Origin: Gordionus sp. m RMFG-2023
Taxonomy: Eukaryota > Nematomorpha > Gordioida > Chordodea > Parachordodidae
DNA: 64,000 nucleotides
Direction: 5' to 3'
Assembly (NCBI RefSeq): GCF_954871325.1
Contig: NC_088775.1
Span: forward strand, 73,757,561-73,821,560
Part shown: one piece after another, positions 46,614 through 64,000 of the stretch
How the letters are laid out: each line of letters begins with the position of its first letter
Position numbering within the stretch: the stretch's first letter is position 1
Made by a program: the position numbers and the translations under genes
Notes under the pieces: model-generated
Database searches by the model: none
Told to the model about the DNA's origin: nothing
The model's input: only the letters and a program-made list of their open reading frames with translations

Positions 46614-47961
46614 TAGAGGTCTGCAAAGTAATTTTTTCGCAGCCCGAGCCCGACCCGAATCCGAATTAAAAAATCGTTTTTGTCCGAGCCCGACCTGAGT
46701 CCGAACACACATTTTTTAGTCCAACCCGACCCGAGCCTGACCCGAATAAAATTAATTTGAGTTTGAATATTATAATAACTAATAAAAAATTATGTGTATT
46801 TATTCATCGCCACCTTAAATAAAAATTTATTTGATGACCATAATCTAATCAAGATTAAGTTGCATTTTATTTAATTTGTTAATATTAAAAAAAGTTAAAA
46901 TACAATCGAATCTAAAAATTATAAATAACCATATTTTCATATATTTGTTATCAGCACGACCCTTTTTCATATATACGTTTAATTTTGGAAATAATTTATT
47001 GCGTATGCCATCAACAGTGTCTATTAAATTTCTAGAAATTGTCATGAGATTTGGAATGATGCTTTTAACATCAATATTTCCATATATTGAGCCAATTTTG
47101 GCAAAATATTGGCAACAATCAACAAAGCCTTCCCCATGAATTGTATCAAATGATCTCAAATCACGTCCTCAAACCATGATCTTTTTTTAATTTGGCACAA
47201 CTTTTGAGTTTTATGGGATCAGTACCAAAAAGGCCATCAATTGTTAATTGAGTCTTTTTACTCTCTATTGTAAATATGCATTTATGCCTTTTTAGTTGAT
47301 TTATGCCTAAAATAATTTTATAATATCATATATTTTATGTATGTTGTTATAGAATTATAAGTTGCAAAAATTGCAACTTACATAGTTAAGTTTTTCTTTG
47401 TTTTCACCATAGATAAATGAAAACGGTGTCTTAGACCGCAGATTTGCCATTGGCATTTTCCCTTACTTCATATTCATTGTTTTTAATTTTTCACCAATTT
47501 TTTTTAATCTGGCATCCATTGAAATAATTTTTTTAATATGAAAATATGAGGCTATTTAATTAAATAGATATTAGTAAAATATATTTTATAACTTGATAGA
47601 ATATGATGAAAGTAAAGTATATAATAATATCGCTAACTATTCAATGCAATGTACTAAAATGTAAATATAAAATAGTTTAGGATATGGTTGCTATGTATAA
47701 TAATTGAAAATGATATGTTATTCTGATTGATATTTTAAGAATAAAATGTACTAAATAAAATATGATATGGTTATGTAATTGTCATTATGAATTATAATGA
47801 TAATTTAGGATTATATAAATATTTTTTCGGGTCGGGTTGGGTTTATGGCCGGACAACTCTTACAACCTGACCCGAGCCCAAAAAATATTTTTTTAATGTC
47901 CGAACCCTACCCGAGCCCGAGACTCGGGTCGGGTCGGACTACGGAAACGTGCAGTTCTCTA
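46614..47961 (-). mobile_element. Hermes-like hAT element with TAGAGGTCTGCA ends, decayed
   Basis: Left end TAGAGGTCTGCAAAG, right end ACGTGCAGTTCTCTA, with perfect 8-bp duplications ACTGTAAT (46606-46613 and 47962-47969). Both subterminal regions are dense in GAGCCCGACCCGA/TCGGGTCGGG words. A transposase fragment on the minus strand lies at 46845-47159. At 1348 bp it is too short to be autonomous. Confidence 0.9.
46845..47159 (-). pseudogene. Hermes-type hAT transposase fragment
   Basis: The frame reads MRSFDTIHGEGFVDCCQYF, then GSIYGNIDVKSIIPN and TISRNLIDTVDGIRNKL. This corresponds to the region of Hermes-family transposases just before the first catalytic Asp (PFS.VE..GF..fcq.l...g..YG..dv..llP..tTvSR.v). 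Downstream sequence becomes random, so the catalytic domain is lost. Confidence 0.75.
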
Positions 47962-47971
47962 ACTGTAATAA

Positions 47972-48290
47972 TACTTACCTGGATTCCAATGTTCACATTG
48001 GAATCAAAAAAGGAGAAGTCGGGGAATACATATCTTGGGACAATCATTGCCTATTGAAGATCATGATGTAGAGGAAGATATAATTGACACTTTTACATGG
48101 TGGTCTACAATATCGGATAGAAATATCGAGGATTTCAAAGTAGGGTAAATGATTGGTATAAAAACCAGTAATATTAATAATTATGTTAATGAGTTCAGAC
48201 AAATGCACTCATTGATGAAAAATAATGATTATTTTTCAAATGATAATTGTAGAATTAGTTTAAGAAATGATCTAGCTAATGCTATAAACG
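47972..48290 (+). CDS. Unassigned coding-like open frames between two hAT elements
   Basis: Two neighbouring frames look less random than the background. 47972-48148 reads SRGIHILGQSLPIEDHDVEE, then DIIDTFTWWSTISDRNIEDF, before a GTAGGG. 48149-48290 reads NINNYVNEFRQMHSLMKNND, then CRISLRNDLANA, before the next transposon begins. The acidic run followed by DTFTWWS faintly recalls the D.(I/F).WWSK region of ferlins, but I cannot verify this. No convincing acceptor is present and the upstream side is cut by the hAT at 46614-47961. Confidence 0.25.
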
Positions 48291-49850
48291 TTACTTCAAA
48301 AAAGAAACGAGTCATTAAATCAAAAAGTAACGAGTTACCGTTACTCATTGCCTTGTGAAAAAAGGAACGCCCGTTACTGGCTATTCAGAAAGTAAGGAAT
48401 TACTCGTTACTTGGAAATTTAATATTAGATACAAAAATTTCCTTAATATAATATAAATAAAATTATGCAAAAATAATTTGGTTCTAACCACTATATTATT
48501 AATAAAAGTTTTAAAACTTAAAAAAATAAGGTAAAATATTTTTATTATAATTTTTTTAATTCTAACAACAATTGATCTTCAAAATTTTGATAAGATAAAA
48601 TAGAGAGTGCCCAACATATCTTTCTCCCCATTAAACACACTTTCAATGGCGCAGAGTCAAAAATTAAAGAAAATCCTTATTTTGAAAAAATTTATTAGAT
48701 CATCTTCAAAATCTTCATCAGACGCTCATCAAAATTTGTTATATCTTTATCAGAAAATAATCTTGTATGTGTGTTGTTTTTAAAAGTAATCAAAGTCTGA
48801 TTTTTCTTTAGATATTTTCTCATGGGAATTAGTTCAAGCCTTATTTCTTCGTTAACCTATAATTTTAACCAGGGTTAAACTAATTTAAGTAGCAGGCAAA
48901 TTATTGCTAAGTATATATTCATCTTTATAGATGTGTTTGAATCTATTGAAAATAATTATAATCAAAATAAAAATTGTAAATAATATTTCAACTGTATATC
49001 TTTTATCTATTCCATGCAAGGATTGTGACTTACAAAGTTTACAATTATTTAAAGAAATTTTTTTAACTTTTAATATTATAATAGTTATCGCTGGAGGGAG
49101 ATATGTCAAATATTCTAAAATTGAAAGAGAGGTAGCAATAGGTTCCATAATATATAAAATCATATATACATATCATATTTTTTAATTAACACTAACCATA
49201 CAAAATATATATGAATGACTTGTCAATATCTGAAAATCTCTGATATTTTGATTTATCTCGTCAAATTGATTATTCTACTTAATAAGGCTTTACGGAGTTA
49301 CAAGAAGAGTTCCATCTTGTTATAACCGGCTTAATCATATATTTTTCCATTTTCTCAAAAGTGGTTGCACAGTTTCGAGACTATCCATATTTATCCCACA
49401 ATTAAGGAAATGTTGGAGTTGGTATAAAATTTTCAAAGTGTAGACCTGCACCTAGTACCCTTAATTTTTTGGTGTAAAAATGTTTCATATTGGCACCAGG
49501 GCGGGTTAAATCATTTTCATTCTGAAGAAATATGTACAATTTACATAATATTTTGTATAAAATAAGTTGTAATATTAGAGAATAAGAATTTAAATTAATA
49601 ATCTTGATTAATTGAATATTAAATAGATTAACTATCTTAGCTTATAATTTAACAATGAAAATTTATAAAAATGTAGTAATTAGATGGTTGATGTAAATTA
49701 AAAACTCGTCATAAATTATTTAAAAAATAAATATAATATAATCAAATATGTTTTTCCCATATTTTTAAAAATAAATTTAAAGTAGCGAGTAATGTTTTGG
49801 GTTACCGTTACTTAAAAAAAGAAACGCGTCAACGTTACTCGCTACCTCTT
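48288..49850 (-). mobile_element. Decayed hAT element with GTAACG-rich ends
   Basis: Both ends are dense in GTAACG/CGTTAC words (48288-48420 and 49785-49850), including AAAGAAACG and GTTACCGTTACT in mirrored order. Two transposase relics lie on the minus strand: a KPVITRWNSSCNSV piece at about 49275-49345 (hAT TRWNST motif) and an hATC-like APLKVCLMGRKI to YQNFEDQLLLELKK stretch at about 48555-48670. The exact ends and target duplication could not be fixed. Confidence 0.55.
48885..49163 (-). CDS. Possible membrane-protein frame, no family recognised
   Basis: The 92-codon frame has two hydrophobic stretches (YLTYLPPAITIIIL, then YTVEILFTIFILIIIIF) around a CKLCKSQS pair. It could be a chance result of A/T bias, since the opposite strand is also open. 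It lies inside the decayed hAT at 48288-49850, which argues against a host gene. Confidence 0.15.
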   Translation of the reverse strand: MILYIMEPIATSLSILEYLTYLPPAITIIILKVKKISLNNCKLCKSQSLHGIDKRYTVEILFTIFILIIIIFNRFKHIYKDEYILSNNLPAT

Positions 49851-49929
49851 TCTCCAAAAATAGCAATTTTACACTATAAATAATTGTTTATATTTTTTAT
49901 GATAATTGAATAAAAATTATCTTGTTACA

Positions 49930-51095
49930 ATCTAATTTGCCCGTTGCCTGGGGGGGGGGTATTTTTAATTTCTTGGAAGTTAGTTAAAGTATCTCCAAAA
50001 CAGAATCCCCAAGACTTCATACCTGAAAATCCCGAAATATCGATCGTCATCGAAACCTCCCCACCCAATTGTTCGTGGTGCCCACCTATTTGGCACAGGA
50101 CATTTCACCCACCCAACGTACACGCAATAATTATCCGGACTAGACAACAGAACATTATTTAGAGCGTTTATTATTGATATACAGCAACCCAAATGAATCG
50201 GGTTTATCAACAAAATTTCTTTCTTCTTGTGGGCAGATTATCTACCAAATTAAAATTGGCATTTACCCCTTAAGCAATGTATAAAATAACGATTTGCGAT
50301 ATTAAAGTATTTTTTACAGGCTAGAATAAAAATACTGGATTAACATTAAACAAACTTCGATACCGCATCCAGCAGTAGAGAGAAAATGTCGAAGAATGTG
50401 CATAGACATTAATAACCTTGGGCACACAATGCGATTTAGGCTCTAGCTGGGACAATATGTCAGCTCAATATAGCGGGGATACAATCATCCGAAACACGAA
50501 GACTAATAATGCCCGACAACTATACGTTCATAAAGAAAATTAGATTAGCATAAAAAGATAAACCATTTAAGGTGATAATAAAAATAAACATATGAAACAC
50601 ATCCCCCTCCACGAAAAATAATAGTGCAATTGATCTCTAGAAAATTAATATCATTAGTACATTTTAAAATATAGCTAAATGATTTTTGGTAATTACCCCT
50701 CTATTCAAGGAAGAGACATTCTTGCAAAGATTCATAACATTTAACACGTTATAGCGAACCAAAACGTGTACAAAGAAACTTCCCCGATAATTTTTCCGAC
50801 CGCATAATTCAATTTCCCATATGAGTAGAATTAACCCTAATCCCCGAAGTGAATCGTCTTTGTTAAACCCGGATCATACCGTATTTCTGGAGATCACAAA
50901 TAGAAGAAATACCATTGGATTGGAATAATATCGAAATACACAACCCCAAAGCATATAACAATTCCCCAACCTTAGACCTATAGATTCTCAAAGGTATAGG
51001 GCTTTCCACAGAAAATGAGCTCTATATCACGCCACCACTGATGACCTAACGGATAAAATTCCCCACACCCCAAGTCGAATACTACAATTCCCACC
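49930..51095. other. Less AT-rich island of unknown origin (left part)
   Basis: The base mix is visibly more balanced, with many CCCC, CCGA and ATCGA words, unlike the flanks. Short open frames on both strands have varied residues but many stops; none matches a family I recognise. The island continues after the 4.2-kb foldback element at 55313-55520, so that element inserted into it. It may be an old degraded coding segment, a decayed mobile element or transferred DNA. Confidence 0.45.
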
Positions 51096-51772
51096 TAGTG
51101 TTGCGTAATCGGCTAATTTTAGCCGAGATTTTAGGTGGAAAAATCGGCTAAGCCTAATTAGGTATAGCCTAAAAATCGGCTAAGCCTAAGGCTAAGCCTA
51201 ATTAGGCTAAGCCTAAAAATCGGCTAAGCCTAAAAATTGGCTGAGCCTAAAAATCGGCTAAGCCTAAAAATTGGCTAAGCCTAAAAATGGGCTAAGCCTA
51301 AAAATTGGCTAAAATAAATTAGTCAAAATTCTGCATCGATGCTTAGCATTAATTATTATTTATTTATTTTAGTAAAATAATTTATTTTATTTATATTTAA
51401 TGTAAATATTTTATTATTATCAACAAATAAACATGATATGATTTAATATTTTTTATTTATATTATTATATTTTGAAATGAAAATAAATTTATTTATTTCA
51501 TGTTTTTTTAATAAAAAGAATAATATGCTGCTATATTGTAAAAATGTAATATTCTTTATAATATAATTTATTAGTGATTTTCACAATCTTCTTTGTAAAT
51601 ACATCTTTTATTGAGGAATTGTATTGTAAATTTTATTAGATAAATAAACAATCTTTTAGGTGAAATCTTTTATCATTTTTTTAAAATTATCTATTTATTA
51701 TTAAATAAGGTGGATTTTATGAAACTTTTTTGATGTTATTTTATATGATCTTTTTAAGGATAATATTTTAAT

Positions 51773-53125
51773 GTGACAATTGTCATAATCGTTCTTTTAT
51801 AAGTTTTTTGAATTTTTTTGAAGGAAGTATGTTAAAATAAGTATTAATAACATGTGTAAATACAAATTTAGTGAAGATGTACCAATGAAAAGTGACAATT
51901 GTCATAATCGTTATTTTTAAAGTTTTTCGAATTTTTTTGACGAAAATATGTTAAAATAAGAATTAATAACATGTGTAAATATAAATTTAGTGAAGATGTA
52001 CCAATGAAAAGTGACAATTGTCATAATGGTTAATTTTAAAGTTTTTTGAATTTTTTTGACGAAAATTTGTTAAAATAAGTATTAATAACATGTGTAAATA
52101 TAAATTTAGTGAAGATGTATCATAGAAAAGTGACAATTGTCATAATCGTTATTTTTAAAGTTTTTTGAATTTTTTTGACGAAAATATGTTAAAATAAGTA
52201 TTAATAACATGTGTAAATATAAATTTAGTGAAGATGTACCAATGAAAAGTGACAATTGTCATAATCGCTATTTTTAAAGTTTTTTGACGAAAATATGTTA
52301 AAATAAGTATTAATAACATGTGTAAATATAAATTTAGTGAAGATGTACCATAGAAAAGTGACAATTGTCATAATCGTTATTTTTAAAGTTTTTTAAATTT
52401 TTTTGACGAAAATATGTTAAAATAAGTATTAATAACATGTGTAAATATAAATTTAGTGAAGATGTACCATAGAAAACTGACAATTATCATAATCGCTATT
52501 TTTAAAGTTTTTTGAATTTTTTTGACGAAAATATGTTAAAATAAGTATTAATAACATGTGTAAATATAAATTTAGTGAAGATGTACCAATGAAAAATGAC
52601 ATTTGTCATAATCGTTAATTTTAAAGTTTTTTGAATTTTTTGAAGAAAATATGTTAAAATAAGTATTAATAACATGTGTAAATATAAATTTAGTGAAGAA
52701 GTACCAATGAAAAGTGACATTTGTCATAATTGTTATTTTTAAAGTTTTTTGAATTTTTTTGAAGAAAATATGTTAAAATAAATATTAAAAACATGTTTAA
52801 ATTAAAATATAGTGAAGATGTGCCATAGAAAAGTGACAATTGTCATAATCGTTATTTTTAATTTTTTGAATTTTTTTGACGAAAATATGTTAAAATAAGT
52901 ATTAATAACATGTGTAAATATAAATTTAGTGAAGATGTACCAATGAAAAGTGACAATTGTCATAATCGTTATTTTTAAAGTTTTTTGAATTTTATTGACA
53001 AAGATATTTTAAAATAAGTATTGATAACATGTTTAAATAAAAATTTAGTGAAGATGTACTCTAGATAAGCGACAATTGTCATAATCGTTATTTTTAAAGT
53101 TTTTTGATTTTTTTTGACGAAAATA
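51773..53125. repeat. ~119-bp tandem satellite, left arm (about 12 units)
   Basis: Units start GTGACAATTGTCATAATCG and run through AAAGTTTTTTGAATTTTTTT, GACGAAAATATGTTAAAATAA, ATTAATAACATGTGTAAATA and TTTAGTGAAGATGTACCA before the next start. Starts lie near 51773, 51892, 52011, 52130, 52249, 52356, 52475, 52595, 52713, 52831, 52949 and 53068. Units are about 107-120 bp and differ by a few bases. Each has the perfect palindrome TGACAATTGTCA or a close variant. The short protein frames here are shared products of the repeat. Confidence 0.93.
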
Positions 53126-53399
53126 GTTAACTTGCATCGATATTGATTTTAAAATAGAAAAAAAAGTTTACCCGAATTTTAAACAAGATTGTCTGGTGAA
53201 AATTGGTAAAAAAATAATAATTTCTAACTTAGGATTAGATATTATGATATAAATTTTGCATATTAATTTCTGACCCGATGAACAAATGTAATAAAATGCC
53301 AATTTGCTCCTGTTTTTGGGGAAGAATCTATTATTACCATATGTTTTTCTATGGCATATACTCAGGAAATTTTAATTTTACAATCTATATTTTTACCCA

Positions 53400-54730
53400 T
53401 TTACATCAAAGAAATTTTAAAAATAACGATTATGACAATTGTCACTTTTCTATAGTACATCTTCACTAAATTTTTATTTAAACATGTTATTATTACTCAT
53501 TTTAACATATTTTCGTCAACAAAAATCAAAAAACTTGAAAAATAATGATTATGACAATTGTCGCTTATCTAGAGTACATCTTCACTAAATTTTTATTTAA
53601 ACATGTTTTTAATACTTATTTTAACATATTTTCTTCAAAAAAATTCAAAAAACTTTAAAAATAACGATTATGACAATTGTCACTTTTCATTGGTACATCT
53701 TCACTAAATTTATATTTACACATGTTATTAATACTTATTTTAACATATTTTCGTCAAAAAAATTCAAAAAACTTTAAAAATAACCATTATGACAATGTCA
53801 ATTTTCTATGGTATATCTTCACTAAATTTTATTTAAACATGTTATCAATACTTATTTTAACATATTTTCTTCAAAAAAATTCAAAAAACTTATAAAATAA
53901 CGATTATGACAATTGTCACTTTTCTATGGTACATCTTCACTAAATTTTTATTTAAACATGTTTTTAATACTATTTTAACATATTTTCTTCAAAAAAATTC
54001 CAAAAACTTATAAAATAACGATTATGATAATTGTCACTTTTCTATGGTACATCTTCACTAAGTTTTTATTTAAACATGTTTTTACTACTTATTTTAACAT
54101 ATTTTCTTCAAAAAAATTCAAAAAACTTTAAAAATAACAATTATGACAAATGTCACTTTTTATTGGTACATCTTCACTAAATTTATATTTACACATGTTA
54201 TTAATACTTATTTTCTTCAAATAAATTCAAAAAACTTATAAAATAACGATTATGACAAATGTCACGTTTCATTGGTACATCTTCACTAAATATATATTTA
54301 CACATGTTATTTATTAATACTTATTTTAACCTATTTTCTTCAAAAAAATTCAAAAAACGTATAAAATAACTATTATGACAATTGTCACTTTTCTATGGTA
54401 CATCTTCACTAAATTTTTATTTAAACATGTTTTTAATACTTATTTTAACATATTTTCTTCAAAAAAATTCAAAAAACTTTAAAAATAACGATTATGACAA
54501 TTGTCAATTTTCTATGGTACATCTTCACTAAATTTTTATTTAAACATGTTATTAATACTTATTTTAACATACTGTCGTCAAAAAAATTTAAAAAACTTTA
54601 AAAATAACGATTATGACAATTGTCACTTCACTATATTTAAATTTACACATGTTATTAATACTTATTTTAACCTATTTTCTTCAAAAAAATTCAAAAAACT
54701 TATAAAATAACGATTATGACAATTGTCACA
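53400..54730. repeat. ~119-bp tandem satellite, right arm in opposite orientation (about 12 units)
   Basis: The same unit as in the left arm is reverse-complemented: ATTATGACAATTGTCAC, then TGGTACATCTTCACTAAATT, ACATGTTATTAATACTTATT and TTTTCTTCAAAAAAATTC. Variants with TTTTTATTTAAACATG replace the usual TTTATATTTACACATG in many units, and such variants also occur at the inner end of the left arm (52790-53050). This suggests the arms were copied or converted from one another. Confidence 0.93.
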
Positions 54731-55312
54731 TTAAAATATTATCCTTAAAAAGATCATATAAAATCATCAAAAAAGTTTCATAAAATCCACTTCATTTAAT
54801 AAAAAAGATAATTTAAAAAAAATGATAAAAAAATTATAAAAGATTTCACCTAAAAGATTGTTTATTTATCTAATAAAATTTACAATATAATTCCTCAATA
54901 AAAGATGTATTTATAAAGAAGATTGTGAAAATCACTAATAAATTATATTAAAAAGAATATTACGCAGCATATTATTTTTTTTATTAAAATAACATCAAAT
55001 AAATAAATTTATTTTCATTTGAAAATATAATAATATAAATAAAAAATATTAAATCATATCATGTTTATTTGTTGATAATAATAAAATATTTACATTAAAT
55101 ATAAATAAAATAAATTATTTTTCTAAAATAAATAAATAATAATTAATACTATCGATGCAGAATTTTGACTAATTTTTAGCAGATTTATATAGGCTTAGCC
55201 GATTTTTAGGTTTAACCTAATTTAGCCGATTTTTAGTTTTAGCCGATTTTTAGGCTTAGCCTTATTAGGCTTAGGCGTAGTTTTTAGCCGATTACGCAAC
55301 ACTATTCCCACC

Positions 55313-55520
55313 CATCACCTTCTCTGCCATAGATTCTAGAATGACGAGTGGCGCGAGCACAAAGTAAAGTTACATATACCTTCGAATCCATTTACCTAGA
55401 CCACGTTTCCCTTACTACCGATGTATCAATCTCATCACCTGAAGTCCCCCAAAAAGGGGAAATACTCATTGCAGTCGACCCAGGGAGAAAAACTTTCTAA
55501 GAGCAGTAGTGGATAGGCCA
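55313..55520. other. Less AT-rich island of unknown origin (right part)
   Basis: This is the direct continuation of 49930-51095 beyond the foldback element. One plus-strand frame reads KVTYTFESIYLDHVSLTTDV, then SPEVPQKGEILIAVDPGRKT, without a stop, but it matches no family I recognise. Confidence 0.4.
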
Positions 55521-56667
55521 ACTCTAACTTTTTTTGAAATATATATTTAGTATGTGCTAATGCTTTTTGTATGTACCATGTATTATTTCGAATCACTCTA
55601 GGTTTTTTTTATATGTAGTTTTCTCTAGAACTCCCCTAGCGAATCAAAACCCCGGAGAAAGCATATTAAAGGGGGAGGAGGGTTATATTTAAGTTTTTAT
55701 CTGTCAAAAATACTTTTACGATAACAAAACCAGATTAAACCAGTTGCGATTTTTTCTTGTAAAGTTTTGTTTTAGCAATAATTAGAATAATTATTTATTC
55801 TAACCAAGACGGGGATAATCAGAGGGGGGGGAGGGTTGGTAATAGATTAAAAATTTAAAAACAAATTACTCTTAAATATAGATATCAACATGAAAAATCA
55901 AAAATATTGTTTTTGTAAATACGGTGGACAAATTTTACTCCTGAATTTTTTTTACTGATTTATTTTGAAAAGTTTTGTTATTGTGGGCGTTAACCTGAAA
56001 TTTAAACCCATTTGTTTTATTTCATACTTTTGATTTTGACGATGAAATAAAGCGTAACAAGTTTAATTTAAAATATGAACATTTTATTAAAAAAGTGCCT
56101 AAAATATTTTAAAGATAAATATTATTTTTTCTAATTTTTTAAGTTATTTTAAAAATTTGAAGTGTCTATGGAGGGGGTATCGATTTAAATATTAAAAAAC
56201 AAATTCACCCCTATTATATTTTCTATGGTTTAGGATCAGAGGGGTATCCCAAACTATATGTTTATGCTACTGTGTTGATATAAATCATTTATTGTTTTAA
56301 TATCTGATTAAGTTCAAATAAATCTTTATGAAAAAATAGGAAATTTTTTAATTTAAAATCTTTCACAAAATAAGCTAAAATGATTTAAATTTCTTATAAC
56401 CTGATATAAAATCAAAATTAGTGTTTTGGGTGGGTCAAAATTTTATGTTTGAACTAAGTATATTTTCTTTTTTTAGCATTTCAACCCATTAATAGATGAT
56501 TTATTTACATACTTAGTCTTTATTATAGATGTTTACAAAAAAAAATTATATACATGTTTATAAAAAAAAGTTATAATTAGATAAACTCTAATAGAAAATC
56601 TTTATGAATATTAATTATTTATATCACTAAAATAGATGGTAATATTATTACAATAATTATATTAAAT
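55521..56667. other. AT-rich region downstream of MCM7
   Basis: No gene is seen. G-rich phrases (GGGGGAGGAGGG near 55672, AGGGGGGGGAGGG near 55823, GGAGGGGGTATCG near 56168 and AGAGGGGTATCCC near 56238) stand out from the A/T background and may be decayed transposon ends. The part next to 56668 should include the MCM7 3' untranslated region; no canonical AATAAA was noticed. Confidence 0.4.

Positions 56668-64000
<7,333 letters not shown>

Larger units (their letters stand above)
51096..55304. mobile_element. Giant foldback hAT-like element with satellite arms
   Basis: It starts TAGTGTTGCGTAATCGGC and ends GCCGATTACGCAACACTA, with perfect 8-bp duplications TTCCCACC (51088-51095 and 55305-55312). 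Inside each end are repeats of CGGCTAAGCCTAAAAAT (51115-51310 and mirrored, shorter, at 55190-55290). Next comes a unique inverted stretch (51310-51770 and mirrored 54735-55170). Then about twelve satellite units lie on each side (51773-53125 and 53400-54730), around a 270-bp centre. Almost the whole 4.2 kb is thus one imperfect palindrome. No transposase is present; the ends and duplication size place it in the hAT group as a non-autonomous foldback element. Confidence 0.93.

Noticed and set aside
48885-49185. Overlapping hydrophobic frames on both strands as a host membrane protein
   Set aside because: Both strands are open simply through A/T bias, no splice context is convincing, and the site is inside a decayed hAT element.
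52155-54710. Several similar 60-72-residue frames (MSLFIGTSSLNLYLHML type) in the satellite arms
   Set aside because: They are one satellite unit read in the same frame again and again and have no independent support as proteins.
51773-54730. Regular repeats of ~119 bp looking superficially like a CRISPR array
   Set aside because: Repeat and spacer are not distinguishable: the whole unit repeats, the arrays are mirror images, and this is eukaryotic DNA with 8-bp transposon duplications at the ends.

Overview
The window is very AT-rich (roughly three quarters or more A+T by eye) eukaryotic nuclear DNA. It is dominated by hAT-type DNA transposons, with pieces of a few intron-containing animal genes between them. 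Three host genes can be read by hand from spliced exons, all on the minus strand. They are an LHFPL2-like tetraspan gene running off the left edge (336-1209), a complete MOB4/phocein gene with an unusually long last exon (23565-29678), and the C-terminal half of the replicative helicase MCM7 running off the right edge (56668-64000). LHFPL tetraspans point to a metazoan. Introns of 42-44 nt beside introns of 1-4 kb, the A+T bias and the LINE types fit an AT-rich invertebrate (flatworm- or cnidarian-like), but the species cannot be fixed from the sequence. One tRNA-Lys(UUU) gene is present (17575-17647).

Layout. 1-2.7 kb: LHFPL2-like exons plus unassigned coding-like pieces. 2.7-4.7 kb: AT-rich, with one 182-bp hAT MITE. 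4712-8260: a hAT element with a perfect 8-bp target duplication and a second, Ac-like hAT (5636-7802) inserted in its BED-finger exon. 8.3-12.9 kb: AT-rich with short degenerate repeats. 12941-14836: a small LTR element without coding capacity. 14.8-19 kb: mostly unassigned, holding the tRNA. 19.0-21.6 kb: a tRNA-derived SINE and a hAT element carrying a foldback MITE. 23.5-29.7 kb: MOB4, whose 3.9-kb intron 4 holds two MITEs, a hAT relic and a LINE relic. 29.9-31.2 kb: LINE C-terminal relic. 31914-43691: a tower of nested insertions. It is a hAT-like element holding an LTR element, which holds a Ty3/Gypsy element and a MITE, plus a second inverted copy of the outer element. 43.7-49.9 kb: several decayed hAT elements and a small tandem hairpin repeat. 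51096-55304: a 4.2-kb inverted-repeat (foldback) element with 8-bp target duplications whose arms are each about twelve copies of a ~119-bp satellite. 56.7-64 kb: MCM7, with a LINE relic in its last intron.

Functionally the host genes are unrelated housekeeping or membrane genes: MOB4 is a STRIPAK-complex subunit, MCM7 is part of the MCM2-7 replicative helicase, and LHFPL2 is a four-helix membrane protein. The transposons explain most of the remaining structure. Nearly every DNA transposon I could delimit leaves an 8-bp duplication, as expected for hAT. The most unusual object is the giant hairpin-forming satellite element at 51-55 kb. The LTR elements are treated as fossils and described only in outline.
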